Positions 16,562 to 25,932 are shown, counted from the stretch's first letter. The stretch: DNA of 64,000 nt from Allosphingosinicella deserti (GCF_003012735.1 NZ_PXYI01000012.1:1-64000), one strand, 5' to 3'. Notes: generated by a model not told the origin, from the letters alone. Translations and numbers: made by a program.

Positions 16562-16595
16562 CGCGAAGGACGCGAAGAAAGCGATTGGCGCGAAG
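16562..16595. repeat. CGCGAAG short repeat
   Basis: CGCGAAG occurs at 16562-16568, 16571-16577 (9-base period) and 16589-16595. It is the reverse complement of the array at 2506-2530 and again lies beside a GTTAGTGTCCCC half-site. Confidence 0.55.
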
Positions 16596-16800
16596 CGATG
16601 GCAGGAACGGTCGCTTTCCCTGTCCAGGGGATCGATCCTGCTTCACGGCAGGAGAGGCGTGACGCCCGTCACGGGCAGCACGGCCTAGCCTGGTTATGGT
16701 TCGCTCGTAAGCCATCGATCGCAGCGCATCCGACGGTCAATCGCCCGTCGCCACGCGGCCGACGGCCAAAGTGCGGTTGACCCAGCGAGAGGAGCCACGG

Positions 16801-18351
16801 ATGACACAGGAATTCGGCAGCGAAGCGCATCGCCGGCTTTTGCAAAGGCAGATTGACGAAATTCGGGACATCGACGATTCTCGGGTAATCGAGGTGGTGG
16901 TGAAGATCTGCTCGCCCCGCAACGACACTATGCTGCTGTCGACCGTGGCGGAGGCTCTGCGCCGCCGTGGCATGTCGTCGTCAAGCCGGGATCTGCTGCC
17001 TATCGAACGCGCGCAGCTCGCTCGCCGCGGGTCGACCAAGAGCCACCAGCGTGCCCTGAAGGAGCATGACACAAGCCTCGCTGCCCAGGCGGCAACCGCT
17101 GGGAGGGCCGGCGCGGCTGCCCGCGCGTCCAGTCAAAGCAACATCGACGGCTGGATGGCACGGGATTCGGTGAAGGAGTCGATCGCTGCGGTCACTTCAC
17201 TTCCGAGCCGTCAGAAGCCCAAACCGGTGGCTCCGCGGACGTTCTGGACCTCGAGCAGTGCCGTCATGCAGGTGGTTCGGGATGACCTCGAGAAGCTCAC
17301 CCACACTCCGGAGATCGAGGGGATCTACCTCAACCAAAGGCTGCACGTTCCCCCGGTCGTCATGCCCAAGGCTGTTCCGACCGCGGTCGAAGAGAACAAG
17401 GTCAGCGCCTGGGGCCTTCGTACAATGGGAGCGCTCGCAACCTGGGGTGCCTTCGGCGCGCGGGGCAAGGGCGTCCTGATCGGGCTACTCGACACCGGGG
17501 TGGATGCGCAGCATCCCGATCTCGCCGGCAAGATCGAAGACTGGGCCGAGTTCGACGCGAACGGAAATTTCGTTCCCGGTTCCAAGCCGCACGACAGCGA
17601 CAAGCACGGGACTCATTGCGCCGGTACAATCGTGGGAGGCGATGCGAGCGGCCGGTGGATCGGCGTCGCGCCTGAAGCGAAAATCGCAGCAGGGCTGGTG
17701 CTTAATGGGAGCCAAGGCGGCACCCACGCTCAAATTCTGGCCGGAATGGACTGGGCGATCAGCCGCGGCGTCGACGTGATCAGCATGTCGCTCGGCGGCC
17801 TGCTGATGACGCCGGAGGTGCCAAGCACCTACACTGAGGCGATGCTAACCGCGCTCAGGGCCGGTATTCCGGTCGTGACCGCAATCGGTAACGAAGGTAG
17901 CCAGACCACCGGCGCACCCGGAAACGACTTCCTGGCCTTCTCGGTCGGCGCCACCGATCACCTGAACCGGGCGGCCGGCTTCAGCGGCGGCCGCACGCAA
18001 ATCATCCGCACGTCGGCCTATTTCCCACAGGAGGCGCTGCCGCTCGTATATTCCAAGCCCGAGATATCGGCACCGGGCGTCGCGATCTATTCGAGCGTTC
18101 CCGGCGGCGGCTGGGAATATCTGAATGGAACCTCGATGGCGACGCCGCACGTGGCAGGCGCCATCGCGCTGCTGCTTAGCAGCACCAAGATCAAGAAGTC
18201 GGTGCCGGCGGACAAACGTGCCTTCGTCATTCAGGACCTGCTTACCGGATCGGCGGAAGAACTGGGCGAATCGGGCCAGAATCACCGCTTCGGTTTCGGC
18301 CGGATCGATATCCTGCGGTCGATGGGCTACGCACGAGATCTCAATTACTGA
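16801..18351 (+). CDS. Subtilisin-family (S8) serine peptidase, apparently cytosolic
   Basis: 516 residues. The catalytic triad is Asp231 (LLDTGVDAQHP), His269 (KHGTHCAGT) and Ser445 (NGTSMATPHVAGA), with the oxyanion Asn in GNEG. There is no signal peptide. Instead, the first ~220 residues are an N-terminal region with a strand-like VIEVVVKI near residue 30, a polar Ala/Ser/Arg linker, and an inhibitor-I9-like segment at 156-182 (VRDDLEKLTHTPEIEGIYLN) just before the protease domain. GAGAGGAG precedes the ATG at 16801. The downstream partner overlaps or abuts this gene and resembles this prodomain. An intracellular, possibly regulated, protease is inferred; the target is unknown. Confidence 0.87.
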   Translation: MTQEFGSEAHRRLLQRQIDEIRDIDDSRVIEVVVKICSPRNDTMLLSTVAEALRRRGMSSSSRDLLPIERAQLARRGSTKSHQRALKEHDTSLAAQAATAGRAGAAARASSQSNIDGWMARDSVKESIAAVTSLPSRQKPKPVAPRTFWTSSSAVMQVVRDDLEKLTHTPEIEGIYLNQRLHVPPVVMPKAVPTAVEENKVSAWGLRTMGALATWGAFGARGKGVLIGLLDTGVDAQHPDLAGKIEDWAEFDANGNFVPGSKPHDSDKHGTHCAGTIVGGDASGRWIGVAPEAKIAAGLVLNGSQGGTHAQILAGMDWAISRGVDVISMSLGGLLMTPEVPSTYTEAMLTALRAGIPVVTAIGNEGSQTTGAPGNDFLAFSVGATDHLNRAAGFSGGRTQIIRTSAYFPQEALPLVYSKPEISAPGVAIYSSVPGGGWEYLNGTSMATPHVAGAIALLLSSTKIKKSVPADKRAFVIQDLLTGSAEELGESGQNHRFGFGRIDILRSMGYARDLNY

Positions 18352-18403
18352 GCTGTGCAGCGTCGACGGTGCCCCCTACATTGGCTCAGCGCAGCGAAAG
18401 GAA

Positions 18404-18775
18404 TTGCACATCACCCCCGATGATCTGGCGAAGGTGCGATCCCTGCAATTGCGCATGATTGCCGAGGAGGGCGCGAACCTGTCGAACGTAGTGGTCGTAA
18501 AGGTGCTGACGACAGACGCGCCCCGGCTGCAGATCGGGCGATCGGAGTTCGGCGAGGCGCGATCTATTGGTTTCGCGCTCACGGGGGCTTCGGAACCCCG
18601 CGGAACGCTGCTGGATAAGACCAGGAAAGAGATTGAGCGCATTACACACCGTGATGCGCTCAACGTGTTTGCCTCGTCAAATTCGATCGTGGTCGAGGCA
18701 GATGGATCGCAGATCGCCCAGATCGCCGCGCTGCCGAATGTCGAGGCGATTTATCCAAACGAGACGTTGCGCTAG
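18404..18775 (+). CDS. Stand-alone I9-like prodomain partner of the S8 peptidase
   Basis: About 123 residues if it starts at the TTG at 18404. The frame is open further 5', with no ATG before 18455, so the start is uncertain (TTG 18404, GTG 18434 or ATG 18455). Near its N-terminus is a VVVVKV strand. Its C-terminus (VVEADGSQIAQIAALPNVEA, then IYPN) parallels the VRDDLEKLTHTPEIEGIYLN segment of the adjacent protease's prodomain. That layout, a VVVK strand then an LxxLxxxPxVExIYxN module, suggests a duplicated prodomain acting in trans as inhibitor or folding chaperone. It lies directly behind the protease gene on the same strand. Confidence 0.6.
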   Translation: MHITPDDLAKVRSLQLRMIAEEGANLSNVVVVKVLTTDAPRLQIGRSEFGEARSIGFALTGASEPRGTLLDKTRKEIERITHRDALNVFASSNSIVVEADGSQIAQIAALPNVEAIYPNETLR

Positions 18776-18817
18776 GATCTAGTGAGCGAACTGAGCGCGG
18801 CGCCGTCAATGGTCCAC

Positions 18818-21800
18818 CTACCCCTCGCTCAGCTCCGCCAATTTCTCCGCCAGCTCCGCCTTCCGAAACGGCTTCGTCAGTCGCGGCAGATCCACATCGA
18901 TGCCGTCATTCTCGGCATAGCCGGAAATCACCAGCACCTGCGTCTGCGGGCGCTCGGCGCGGACGCTGCGGGCGAGATCGGTGCCGTTGATGCCGGGCAT
19001 GAGATGGTCGGTGACCAGCAGATCGGGGGCGAGGCCGTCTTCGAGCAGGCGGAAGGCGTCTTCGGCGGACGCCGCCTCGACTACGGCATAGCCGAGTTCG
19101 GCGAGCATGTCGGCGGTGCTCATCCGCACCAGATCCTCGTCGTCGACGAGCAAGGCGGTGCCGGTCGTCGCCGCGGCCGGCGGCGAAGCGGGGTCGGCGG
19201 CGGATGACGGCGGCTTCGCCGCGGCGTCGGCGGCACTGCCGTCGGCGCTGACCGGGAGCCAGAGGGTGACATTGGTGCCGAGGCCGGGGCGGCTGTCGAT
19301 GGTCAGGGCGCCGCCCAGTTGCGAGGCGAGGCCGTGGGCCATGGAGAGGCCCAGGCCGGTACCCTTGCCGACGCCCTTGGTGGAGAAGAAGGGCTCGACC
19401 GCGCGCTTGCACGTCGCTTCGTCCATGCCGATGCCGGTGTCGGCGACCGACAGGCGGATGTAGCGGCCGGGCGCGAGGGCGGTGCGATGGCCGGGCGCGA
19501 CCGCTTCGCAATCGGCGGTGATCCGCAGGGTGCCGCCGTCCGGCATCGCATCGCGCGCGTTGACGCCGAGATTGAGCAGCGCCATTTCGAGCTGGTTGGC
19601 GTCCGCCTTGGCGGGGGGCATGGCGTCCGCGGTTTCGACCGCGACCCGAATCTGCGGGCCGGAGGTGCTCGCGACCAGATCGGCCATTCCGGCGACGAGG
19701 GCGCCGACGTCGACGGCGCTGGCCTGGAGCGGCTGGCGGCGGGCGAAGGCGAGCAGGCGCTGCACCAGGGTCTTGGCGCGCTCGGCCGATTGCATGGCGC
19801 CGGCGATCAGGCGCTGCTCGCGCTCGCCGCCGAGCGCCTTGCGCTGGAGCATGTCGAGGCCGCCGACGATCGGCGTGAGCAGATTGTTGAAATCGTGGGC
19901 GACGCCGCCGGTCAGCTGGCCCATCGCCTCCATCTTCTGGGCCTGGCGGAGCGCCTCCTGCGCGGCCTCGAGCTCGGCGGCGGCCGCCTTCTCGACGGTG
20001 ACGTCGCGGCCGACGGCGTGGACCAGGCCTTCGAACGGCACCGCCGTCCACGATATCCAGTGGTGGCTGCCGTCCTTGGCGCGGTAGCGATTCTCGAAGC
20101 GGTAGAGGGTGGTGCCCTCCGCCAGCCGCCCGGCCGCGGTGCGGGTGGCGGGCAGATCGTCGGGATGGACGAGATCGAGGAAGCAGCGGCCGATCAGCTC
20201 GTCCTCGCGCCAGCCGAACAGGCGAGTCCAGGCGGGATTCACCGCGGTGACGATGCCGTCCAGGCGGGCGACGAGGATGACGTCGGTGGTCAGCCGCCAG
20301 ATGCGATCGCGATCGGCGGTGCGATCGGCGACCTGGCTCTCGAGGTTCTCGTTAAGCTGGCGCAGCCGCTCCTCGGCGTTGCGGCGGGCGGAGATGTCGT
20401 TGAACAGGATGGCGACACGGCCGGCCGCGGCATCGCCGACGCGAAAGGCATAGACGTCGAACCAGCGGCCAAGCGTTTCGGCCGATTGCTCGAACCGCTC
20501 CGGAACGCCGGTGCGGGCGACCCGACCGTAGATTTCGAACCATTTCTCCTCGAGCCCGGGCGCGGCCTCGCGCAGCCAGCGGCCGAGGATCGCTTCGGGA
20601 AAGCCGGTCTGGCGGTGGAAAGCGGGGTTGGCCTCCATCACCCGGTAATCGACGCGGCCGCCTGGCGCGTGCAGATCGACCTCGACGACGCAGAAGCCGG
20701 ATTCGATCGATTCGAACAGGGTCTGGTAGCGCGCCTGGCTTTCGGCGAGCGCGGCCTGCGCCGCCTTCCTGGCGGTGATGTCGATCGCGGTGCCGATCAC
20801 GCGGACGCAGCGGCCGTCCTCGTCGAACAGGCCGCGGCCCTTGGCGGCGACCCATCGGACCATGCCGTCGTCGCGGCCGACGGTGCGATATTCGACGTCG
20901 TAGAGCAGGCGGCGTGTCGGATCGGCGGCGGCTTCGAAGGCGGCGCGGGTCTTGGCCCGATCATCGGGGTGGACGCCTTCGTAGAAGATGTCGAGGGTGA
21001 CCGGCAGGTCCGGCGCGACTCCGAACATCGCGCTGACCCGCGGCGACCAGAAGATGGCGCTGGTGGCGGCATCGACGTCCCACTGGCCGATCTCGGCGTG
21101 ATCGAGGGCGAGGCGCAGCCGCTCCTCGTTCAGCGCGAGCCGTGCCGCCGCCTCGCGCCGATCGTCGATGTCGATGACCGAGCCGACATAGCCGAGATAG
21201 GCGCCGTCGGGGCCGAAGCGCGGCGCGGCGGCGTCGAGCGTCCAGCGATAGGCGCCGTCGGCGCGGCGGAGGCGGAAATCGACTCGATATTCGCGCCGCT
21301 CGGCATTGGATTCGAGAAAGGCGTTGCGGGCGATGTCGCGATCGTCCGGGTGAATGGCGTTGGTCCAGCCGAGGCCCTCGCCCTCGCCAGGCGCCTGGCC
21401 GGTATATTCATACCAGGTCCGGTTGAGATAGGTGCACTGGCCGTCCGCGTCGGTCACCCACATCATGACCGGGGCGCTGTCCGCCATGCTGCGGAAGCGC
21501 GCCTCGCTTTCGGCCAGCGCCTGCTGCGCGCGGTGCGCATCGGAGATGTCGCGGACGATGAGCACGCCGCCCTCGACCCGGCCGTCGCGCAGCACCGGCG
21601 CGTTCGAACATTCGACGAAGACGGGGCTGCCGCCCTTGTGGAAGAAGACATCCTCGTGCGAGCGTAGGCTCTGGCCGCTGAAGAAGACGCGGCCGAGCGG
21701 GCAATCCTCCATCGGGTAAGGGCGGCCGTCCGGGTGGCGATCGTGGACGAGCTCGTGGAGCTTGCGTCCGTACAGCTCCGCCTTCGACCAGCCGAACATC

Positions 21801-21964
21801 GCCTCCGCGGCGGGATTGGCGTAGACGGTTTCGCCGGACTCGCTGAGCAGGAAGACGGCGTCGGCGGCATGTTCCATCACCAACCGCGAGACGGCGAGTT
21901 GCTCCTCCAGGGCGGCGACCGCGTCCCCCTTCACTTCCGGCGGCGCGCCGTTCACGTCCTGCAT
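18818..21964 (-). CDS. Five-PAS hybrid sensor histidine kinase/response regulator
   Basis: 1048 residues. Five PAS/PAC units run from about residue 25 to 640. A HisKA domain follows with H in GGVAHDFNNLL, then an HATPase domain (N box NARDAMPDGG, DTGIGM, GTGLGLSM), and a C-terminal receiver (LLVDDEDLV acid pocket, phospho-acceptor Asp in LLVTDHLMPG, conserved Lys in LTKPF). No transmembrane segment is seen, so it is probably a cytosolic sensor of a small ligand, light or redox via PAS. Such HDFNN-type orphan hybrids are common in sphingomonads. No cognate regulator gene is adjacent. A long hairpin lies 40 bases upstream of the start. Confidence 0.9.
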   Translation of the reverse strand: MQDVNGAPPEVKGDAVAALEEQLAVSRLVMEHAADAVFLLSESGETVYANPAAEAMFGWSKAELYGRKLHELVHDRHPDGRPYPMEDCPLGRVFFSGQSLRSHEDVFFHKGGSPVFVECSNAPVLRDGRVEGGVLIVRDISDAHRAQQALAESEARFRSMADSAPVMMWVTDADGQCTYLNRTWYEYTGQAPGEGEGLGWTNAIHPDDRDIARNAFLESNAERREYRVDFRLRRADGAYRWTLDAAAPRFGPDGAYLGYVGSVIDIDDRREAAARLALNEERLRLALDHAEIGQWDVDAATSAIFWSPRVSAMFGVAPDLPVTLDIFYEGVHPDDRAKTRAAFEAAADPTRRLLYDVEYRTVGRDDGMVRWVAAKGRGLFDEDGRCVRVIGTAIDITARKAAQAALAESQARYQTLFESIESGFCVVEVDLHAPGGRVDYRVMEANPAFHRQTGFPEAILGRWLREAAPGLEEKWFEIYGRVARTGVPERFEQSAETLGRWFDVYAFRVGDAAAGRVAILFNDISARRNAEERLRQLNENLESQVADRTADRDRIWRLTTDVILVARLDGIVTAVNPAWTRLFGWREDELIGRCFLDLVHPDDLPATRTAAGRLAEGTTLYRFENRYRAKDGSHHWISWTAVPFEGLVHAVGRDVTVEKAAAAELEAAQEALRQAQKMEAMGQLTGGVAHDFNNLLTPIVGGLDMLQRKALGGEREQRLIAGAMQSAERAKTLVQRLLAFARRQPLQASAVDVGALVAGMADLVASTSGPQIRVAVETADAMPPAKADANQLEMALLNLGVNARDAMPDGGTLRITADCEAVAPGHRTALAPGRYIRLSVADTGIGMDEATCKRAVEPFFSTKGVGKGTGLGLSMAHGLASQLGGALTIDSRPGLGTNVTLWLPVSADGSAADAAAKPPSSAADPASPPAAATTGTALLVDDEDLVRMSTADMLAELGYAVVEAASAEDAFRLLEDGLAPDLLVTDHLMPGINGTDLARSVRAERPQTQVLVISGYAENDGIDVDLPRLTKPFRKAELAEKLAELSEG

Positions 21965-22003
21965 GCGTGGCGTCCCCTGGCCCTCAGCGTTGAAAGCGCT
22001 CTA

Positions 22004-22043
22004 GACCAAGATCGCTTCAGGCTGAACAGCCTGAATCTTGGTC
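22004..22043. repeat. Long imperfect hairpin
   Basis: GACCAAGA (22004-22011) and TTCAGGCTG (22016-22024) pair with CAGCCTGAA (22027-22035) and TCTTGGTC (22036-22043). This gives a 17-bp stem interrupted by a 4-base bulge (TCGC), with an AA loop. It lies between two minus-strand genes: downstream of the lipoprotein gene and just upstream of the PAS kinase start. It could be a terminator-like stem, a protein-binding palindrome or a dispersed repeat. No U-tract follows on the minus strand. Confidence 0.6.
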
Positions 22044-22197
22044 AACTCTCTGAGAGAGCATGATTCACGCCACCCACGGGAGCGCGAAGCGTCTCACCTT
22101 CGGCGATCAGGCTCTCGACGCTGCGCCGGGACGGCGCACAATTTCTTTCGCCCGGAGCGGGCGACCAGGCTCGGCGCGTGTGCCCGGTTGCGCGCGC

Positions 22198-22587
22198 TCA
22201 CCGGCGGGTGAATTCGGCCCCGTCGTTGAAGCCGGGCCCCATCACCGCGACCTCATATTGGCCGCCTGCGTGCAATGGCTGGCTCCCGGAGTCGGCCTCG
22301 AAGCCGGCTGGAACCGCGCCGAAATCGACCTTCGCCACGCAGATCCTGGGGTCCATCCGTTCCACGTGCCAGACCAGCGGACGACCCGATTGCGAGCGCG
22401 GCCCTGAATAGACGTAGAGAGAATCGATGCACGGGCGGAAGCGGTCTCCGAGCGGCGAGACGAGAAAGCGTACCGCCCCGGATGCGTGTTGCTCCACCGT
22501 GACGCGAACGCCCTCCCGGCAGGCCGCCGGCAGCGAGAGAAGGGCGATGCCGACCAAGGACACGCACCAGTGCTTCTGAGAGGCCAT
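22198..22587 (-). CDS. Small hypothetical lipoprotein
   Basis: 129 residues. The N-terminus MASQKHW is followed by a hydrophobic segment and a lipobox ending at Cys23 (LSLPAAC), so a lipid-anchored periplasmic protein is predicted. The remaining ~105 residues look beta-rich, with a C-terminal segment VAVMGPGFNDGAEF. No family was recognised. It is transcribed in the same direction as the kinase genes on either side. Confidence 0.6.
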   Translation of the reverse strand: MASQKHWCVSLVGIALLSLPAACREGVRVTVEQHASGAVRFLVSPLGDRFRPCIDSLYVYSGPRSQSGRPLVWHVERMDPRICVAKVDFGAVPAGFEADSGSQPLHAGGQYEVAVMGPGFNDGAEFTRR

Positions 22588-22703
22588 CGCGCGCTCCAAC
22601 CGATCCCAGCCCGGTTTCCAATATTGTGCCGAACTTCGTGGAACAGCAATGCGTGACCAGCGGCCTGAATCCGGGTCCGGCGGCCCCGCTTCGCGACCCC
22701 CGG

Positions 22704-24200
22704 TTACTGACGCTCGGTGAGAATGATCGGCTCGCCGGCGGGGGCAAGGGGGCTGGCTGGCTCCACGGGCGCGGCGATCGCGGCGGGCAAGGTGATGAAG
22801 AAGGTGGCGCCGGGGCCGATATTGTTCTCGGCCCAGAGCTTGCCGCCGTGCGCCTCGATGATCGTGCGGGCGATGCTGAGCCCGACTCCGAGGCCGTTGC
22901 CCGAGCCGCCCTTGAGCGCCGAGAACAGCTCCTCGGGATCCTCCTGGGGAAGGCCGGGGCCGTTGTCGGACAGGGTGAGGAGGACGAAGCCCTCCTTCGC
23001 CTGCTGCGCGCGGATGGTGAGTTTCGGCTGCCGCTGCCCGGCAAGCGCCTGCCAGCCATTGCGCAGGATGTTGGCCAGCACCTGCTCGATCTGGACCGGA
23101 TCGCCCAGCACCAGGCGGTGGCCGCGATCGAATTCGATGCGCAGATCGGGCTCGTGCAGGCTGGTGTCGGAGCGCAGCAGCTCGAGGCAGCGATCGAGGC
23201 TGAGGCGGAGGTCGACGCGGCTGCGGGCGACGCCGCTTTCGCTGATCATCGCGCGCGCCTTGCGGATGATCTCGCCGGCGCGGCGGATCTGCTCCTCCGC
23301 CTTGCCGACCCATTCCTGCATCTCGGCGGCCGGCGCTTCCTTTTCGAGGCCGAGCTTGACGAGGAAGGTGTAATTGGCCGCGGCGGTGAGCGGCTGGTTG
23401 AGCTCGTGGGCGAGCGTGGTCGCGACCGCGCCCATGCCGGCGATGCGGGCGGCGCGGTTGAGCTCGCCCTGCAATCGGGTCAGCCGCTGGCGTTCGTGGG
23501 CGCGCGCCGCGCCGGAGGCGATCAGCGCCAGGAACAGGAGGATGAAGGAACCGGCGCCGACGAACAGCGACAGCGAGGTCGCGTCGAACCGGCCCGGGCC
23601 TTCCCCCGCAGCGGGCAGCGCGCGGAATCGTGCGGCGGCCATGCCGGCGAAATGCATGCCCGAGATCGCCAAGGCGAGCAGCAGCGACCCGGCGGCGCGC
23701 GCCGAGATCGAGCGCCGGCGGGTGCCGAACTGCAGGGCCGTCCACGAGGCCGCGACCGCGATCACGAAGGACAAGGCGACGAAGCCCGGATCGTAGACGA
23801 TCGCGGCGCCGGTGATCGCGGCCATGCCGGCATAATGCATCGCGCAGATCGCGGCGCCCATCACGAAGGCCGCCGCAAAGGTTCGCCAGGCCCGCGCCGG
23901 ACGCCGCTGCGCGACGGCGATGGCGAGGCTGCTGCCGGCGAGCGCGAGCAGCAGCGACACCGCGGTCCAGCCGGTGTCGTAGCCGAGGCCCGAGGCCGCG
24001 GAGAAGCCGAGCATCGCCATGAAATGGGTGACGAAAATGCTGATCCCGAGCGCGAATCCGGCGGCGGCGAGCAAAGGGATCCGCGCCCGCCCCTCCCGCG
24101 CGCGCGCCTGCTCCTGAAGATCGAGCGCCACCCACGCGCCGAGCATCGCAGCGGCGAGCGCGAGCATCACGAAGGCTGTCTGATGTTCACCATGGATCAC
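22704..24200 (-). CDS. MHYT-domain sensor histidine kinase
   Basis: About 498 residues from a GTG at 24200 (VIHGEHQTA), which has GGAGAG about 10 bases upstream; the frame remains open far upstream, so the start is inferred. The membrane part carries three MHYT-like motifs (THFMAML, MHYAGM, MHFAGM) in a roughly seven-helix integral-membrane domain proposed to bind metal and sense gas or redox state. A HisKA segment follows (TTLAHELNQPLTAA), then an HATPase domain with LANILRNGW, DNGPGLP and GNGLGVGLSI. It is an inner-membrane kinase with no receiver domain, and no response regulator is adjacent. Confidence 0.85.
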   Translation of the reverse strand: MIHGEHQTAFVMLALAAAMLGAWVALDLQEQARAREGRARIPLLAAAGFALGISIFVTHFMAMLGFSAASGLGYDTGWTAVSLLLALAGSSLAIAVAQRRPARAWRTFAAAFVMGAAICAMHYAGMAAITGAAIVYDPGFVALSFVIAVAASWTALQFGTRRRSISARAAGSLLLALAISGMHFAGMAAARFRALPAAGEGPGRFDATSLSLFVGAGSFILLFLALIASGAARAHERQRLTRLQGELNRAARIAGMGAVATTLAHELNQPLTAAANYTFLVKLGLEKEAPAAEMQEWVGKAEEQIRRAGEIIRKARAMISESGVARSRVDLRLSLDRCLELLRSDTSLHEPDLRIEFDRGHRLVLGDPVQIEQVLANILRNGWQALAGQRQPKLTIRAQQAKEGFVLLTLSDNGPGLPQEDPEELFSALKGGSGNGLGVGLSIARTIIEAHGGKLWAENNIGPGATFFITLPAAIAAPVEPASPLAPAGEPIILTERQ

Positions 24201-24407
24201 GTTCGCGGCGTCTCTCCGGCCTTGTTCCTTCACCCGATCGCCGTCGCAGGCACGGCTTCGGGAGCGGTGGTCCTGCCCTCGACTAGAGTGGGCACGACCG
24301 CCGTCAACCTGTTGAAACTCCTGTGATGCGGTGTCGGCCTCAACGCTTCGGCGCAATCCGCGGGCCGCGCTCTGCGGCAGGCGTGGGCCAACCGGGTGGG
24401 CGCGTCC

Positions 24408-24659
24408 ATGCCACGGTTCACCGAAGCGGATGCGCCGGATGTTCCGCCTGGGGGTTATCGCGGAATGTCTGCAGCCCTGGAACGCCATATCAGCAACGAG
24501 GACCTTCGTGCCGTCGCGAAACTCGTCTCGGAGGGGCGTTCCGTGCCCGCAATCCTCGTCGGCGCGGTGCTCGCGCGGCTCGAGCGGGCGGAGGAGGATC
24601 TGAGCCGGCGGAGCGCGCCGGACGGCGAGCCGCTGCGGCTCGCGCGGGGCTTCGCCTAG
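24408..24659 (+). CDS. Hypothetical small protein
   Basis: 83 residues from an ATG at 24408; an ATG at 24396 is possible. The C-terminal half is amphipathic helix (NEDLRAVAKLVSEGRSVPAI, then LARLERAEEDLSRR), which looks protein-like, whereas the first 25 residues are less convincing. No family was recognised and no strong ribosome-binding site is present. It lies between divergent kinase and convergent hydrolase genes. Confidence 0.4.
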   Translation: MPRFTEADAPDVPPGGYRGMSAALERHISNEDLRAVAKLVSEGRSVPAILVGAVLARLERAEEDLSRRSAPDGEPLRLARGFA

Positions 24660-24693
24660 GGCTGGAACGCTACGTGTCGGCGCAGGGCCGCCG

Positions 24694-25806
24694 TTACGGC
24701 GCGACGTCGCCCGCCCTGGCGGCGAGCGGCCGCGCATGCTCGACGAGGGCGAGGAGGAATTTGCCGGGTTCCTCGACCATGATCTCGTGGCCGGAATGTT
24801 CGAACCAGGTGAAGCTCTTGGCCGGGGCGCGGACGCGGTCGAACCATTGCTTGGCGACCTCGGAGTTGACGGTGCGATCGTGGCGGCCGGCGAAGAGGAT
24901 GAGCGGGCAATCGAGCTCGGTCACGTGCGAGAAATCGAGTTCGAGGACCGGGGCGAACAGGAAATCCTGCGACCAGCCATTGCCTTCGTAAACGCGGCGC
25001 GCCTCCTCGTCCGAATAATCGGGCGACAGGCGGGCGGCGATGCCGTCGACCTGGCGCGGGCGGTAGGCCATGACGCCGCCGAAGAAGTCCGACCATTTGC
25101 GCTCGATCCGGATCGCGTCGAGCGGGATCGGCTTGCCGGGCGCGGCATAGGGGGCGATGCCTTCGAGCTCGGCGATCGCCTCGCTATTGCCGGCCTTGCG
25201 TGCGGCGGCGAGGGCGAAGGCATAGCCGCGGCGCTCGCTCTCCGGACTGTTCGCCGCCTGGGCGACGCCGATGTATGCGTGCAGCCATTGCGGGCGGCGG
25301 CGGGCGAATTCGAGGCCGACATAGCTGCCCCACGAAGTGCCGAGGACGAACAGCTTATCCTTGCCGAATTGCGTGCGGAGCCAGGCGGCGAGCGCCTCGG
25401 TGTCGTCGACGAAGCGCTTCGGAGTCATCGTCGGCGCGACCGCCTTGGGATCGTTGACGAGGTGGGTCTTGCCGGCGCCGCGCTGATCCCAGTGCACGAT
25501 CGTAAAATATTCCTCGAGGCCGCGTGACGTCCACCAGGCCAGAGGCGCGGTGGGGAAGCCGGGACCGCCGTGGAGGACGAGCAGGATCGGGTTGCGGCGG
25601 TCGGCGCCGCGGATGGTGACGAACTGGTCGATGCCGCCGATGCGGACCAGCTCGCTGCGGTCGACGCCGTTGGGGGTGACGATGCGGCGCAGCTCGCGGA
25701 TGACCTCGACCGCGTCCTGGCGGCTGGAGACCTGCGCCGGCTGGGCGGCGGCCTGGTGGGCGGTGACGATCAGGGCGGCAGCCGCGAGCAGGTATGGTGT
25801 CTTCAT
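24694..25806 (-). CDS. Secreted alpha/beta hydrolase, proline iminopeptidase-like
   Basis: 370 residues. A signal peptide (MKTPYLLAAAALIVTAHQAA) implies export. The alpha/beta-hydrolase elements are HGGPG at 80-84 (oxyanion hole), the nucleophile elbow GTSWG at 156-160 with Ser158, the acid in AGRHDRT, and the His in FEHSGHE. The HGGPG plus GxSWG combination is typical of proline iminopeptidase-like S33 hydrolases. GGGAGG precedes the ATG at 25806. A paralogue lies at 37450-38613, sharing IRGADRRNP and HGGPG with identical spacing. The substrate is probably a peptide or small ester. Confidence 0.85.
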   Translation of the reverse strand: MKTPYLLAAAALIVTAHQAAAQPAQVSSRQDAVEVIRELRRIVTPNGVDRSELVRIGGIDQFVTIRGADRRNPILLVLHGGPGFPTAPLAWWTSRGLEEYFTIVHWDQRGAGKTHLVNDPKAVAPTMTPKRFVDDTEALAAWLRTQFGKDKLFVLGTSWGSYVGLEFARRRPQWLHAYIGVAQAANSPESERRGYAFALAAARKAGNSEAIAELEGIAPYAAPGKPIPLDAIRIERKWSDFFGGVMAYRPRQVDGIAARLSPDYSDEEARRVYEGNGWSQDFLFAPVLELDFSHVTELDCPLILFAGRHDRTVNSEVAKQWFDRVRAPAKSFTWFEHSGHEIMVEEPGKFLLALVEHARPLAARAGDVAP

Positions 25807-25932
25807 GCGGCCTCCCAGAGTTGCGCGCATCGACCTAGCCCAGCTTTCCCTATGGTCAAAGCGCCGTAGCTTCGGCGTGTGTCCGCGTCGGAGTAGACGA
25901 TGGAGCTGGAGCCTTGCCCTACGGCCGGCGCA

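Noticed and set aside
18906-21667. Long open frames antisense to the PAS kinase (also at 3813-5693 and 55882-58635)
   Set aside because: High GC opens opposite-strand frames; their translations are Arg/Gly/Ala-rich without domains, while the sense strands have clear families.
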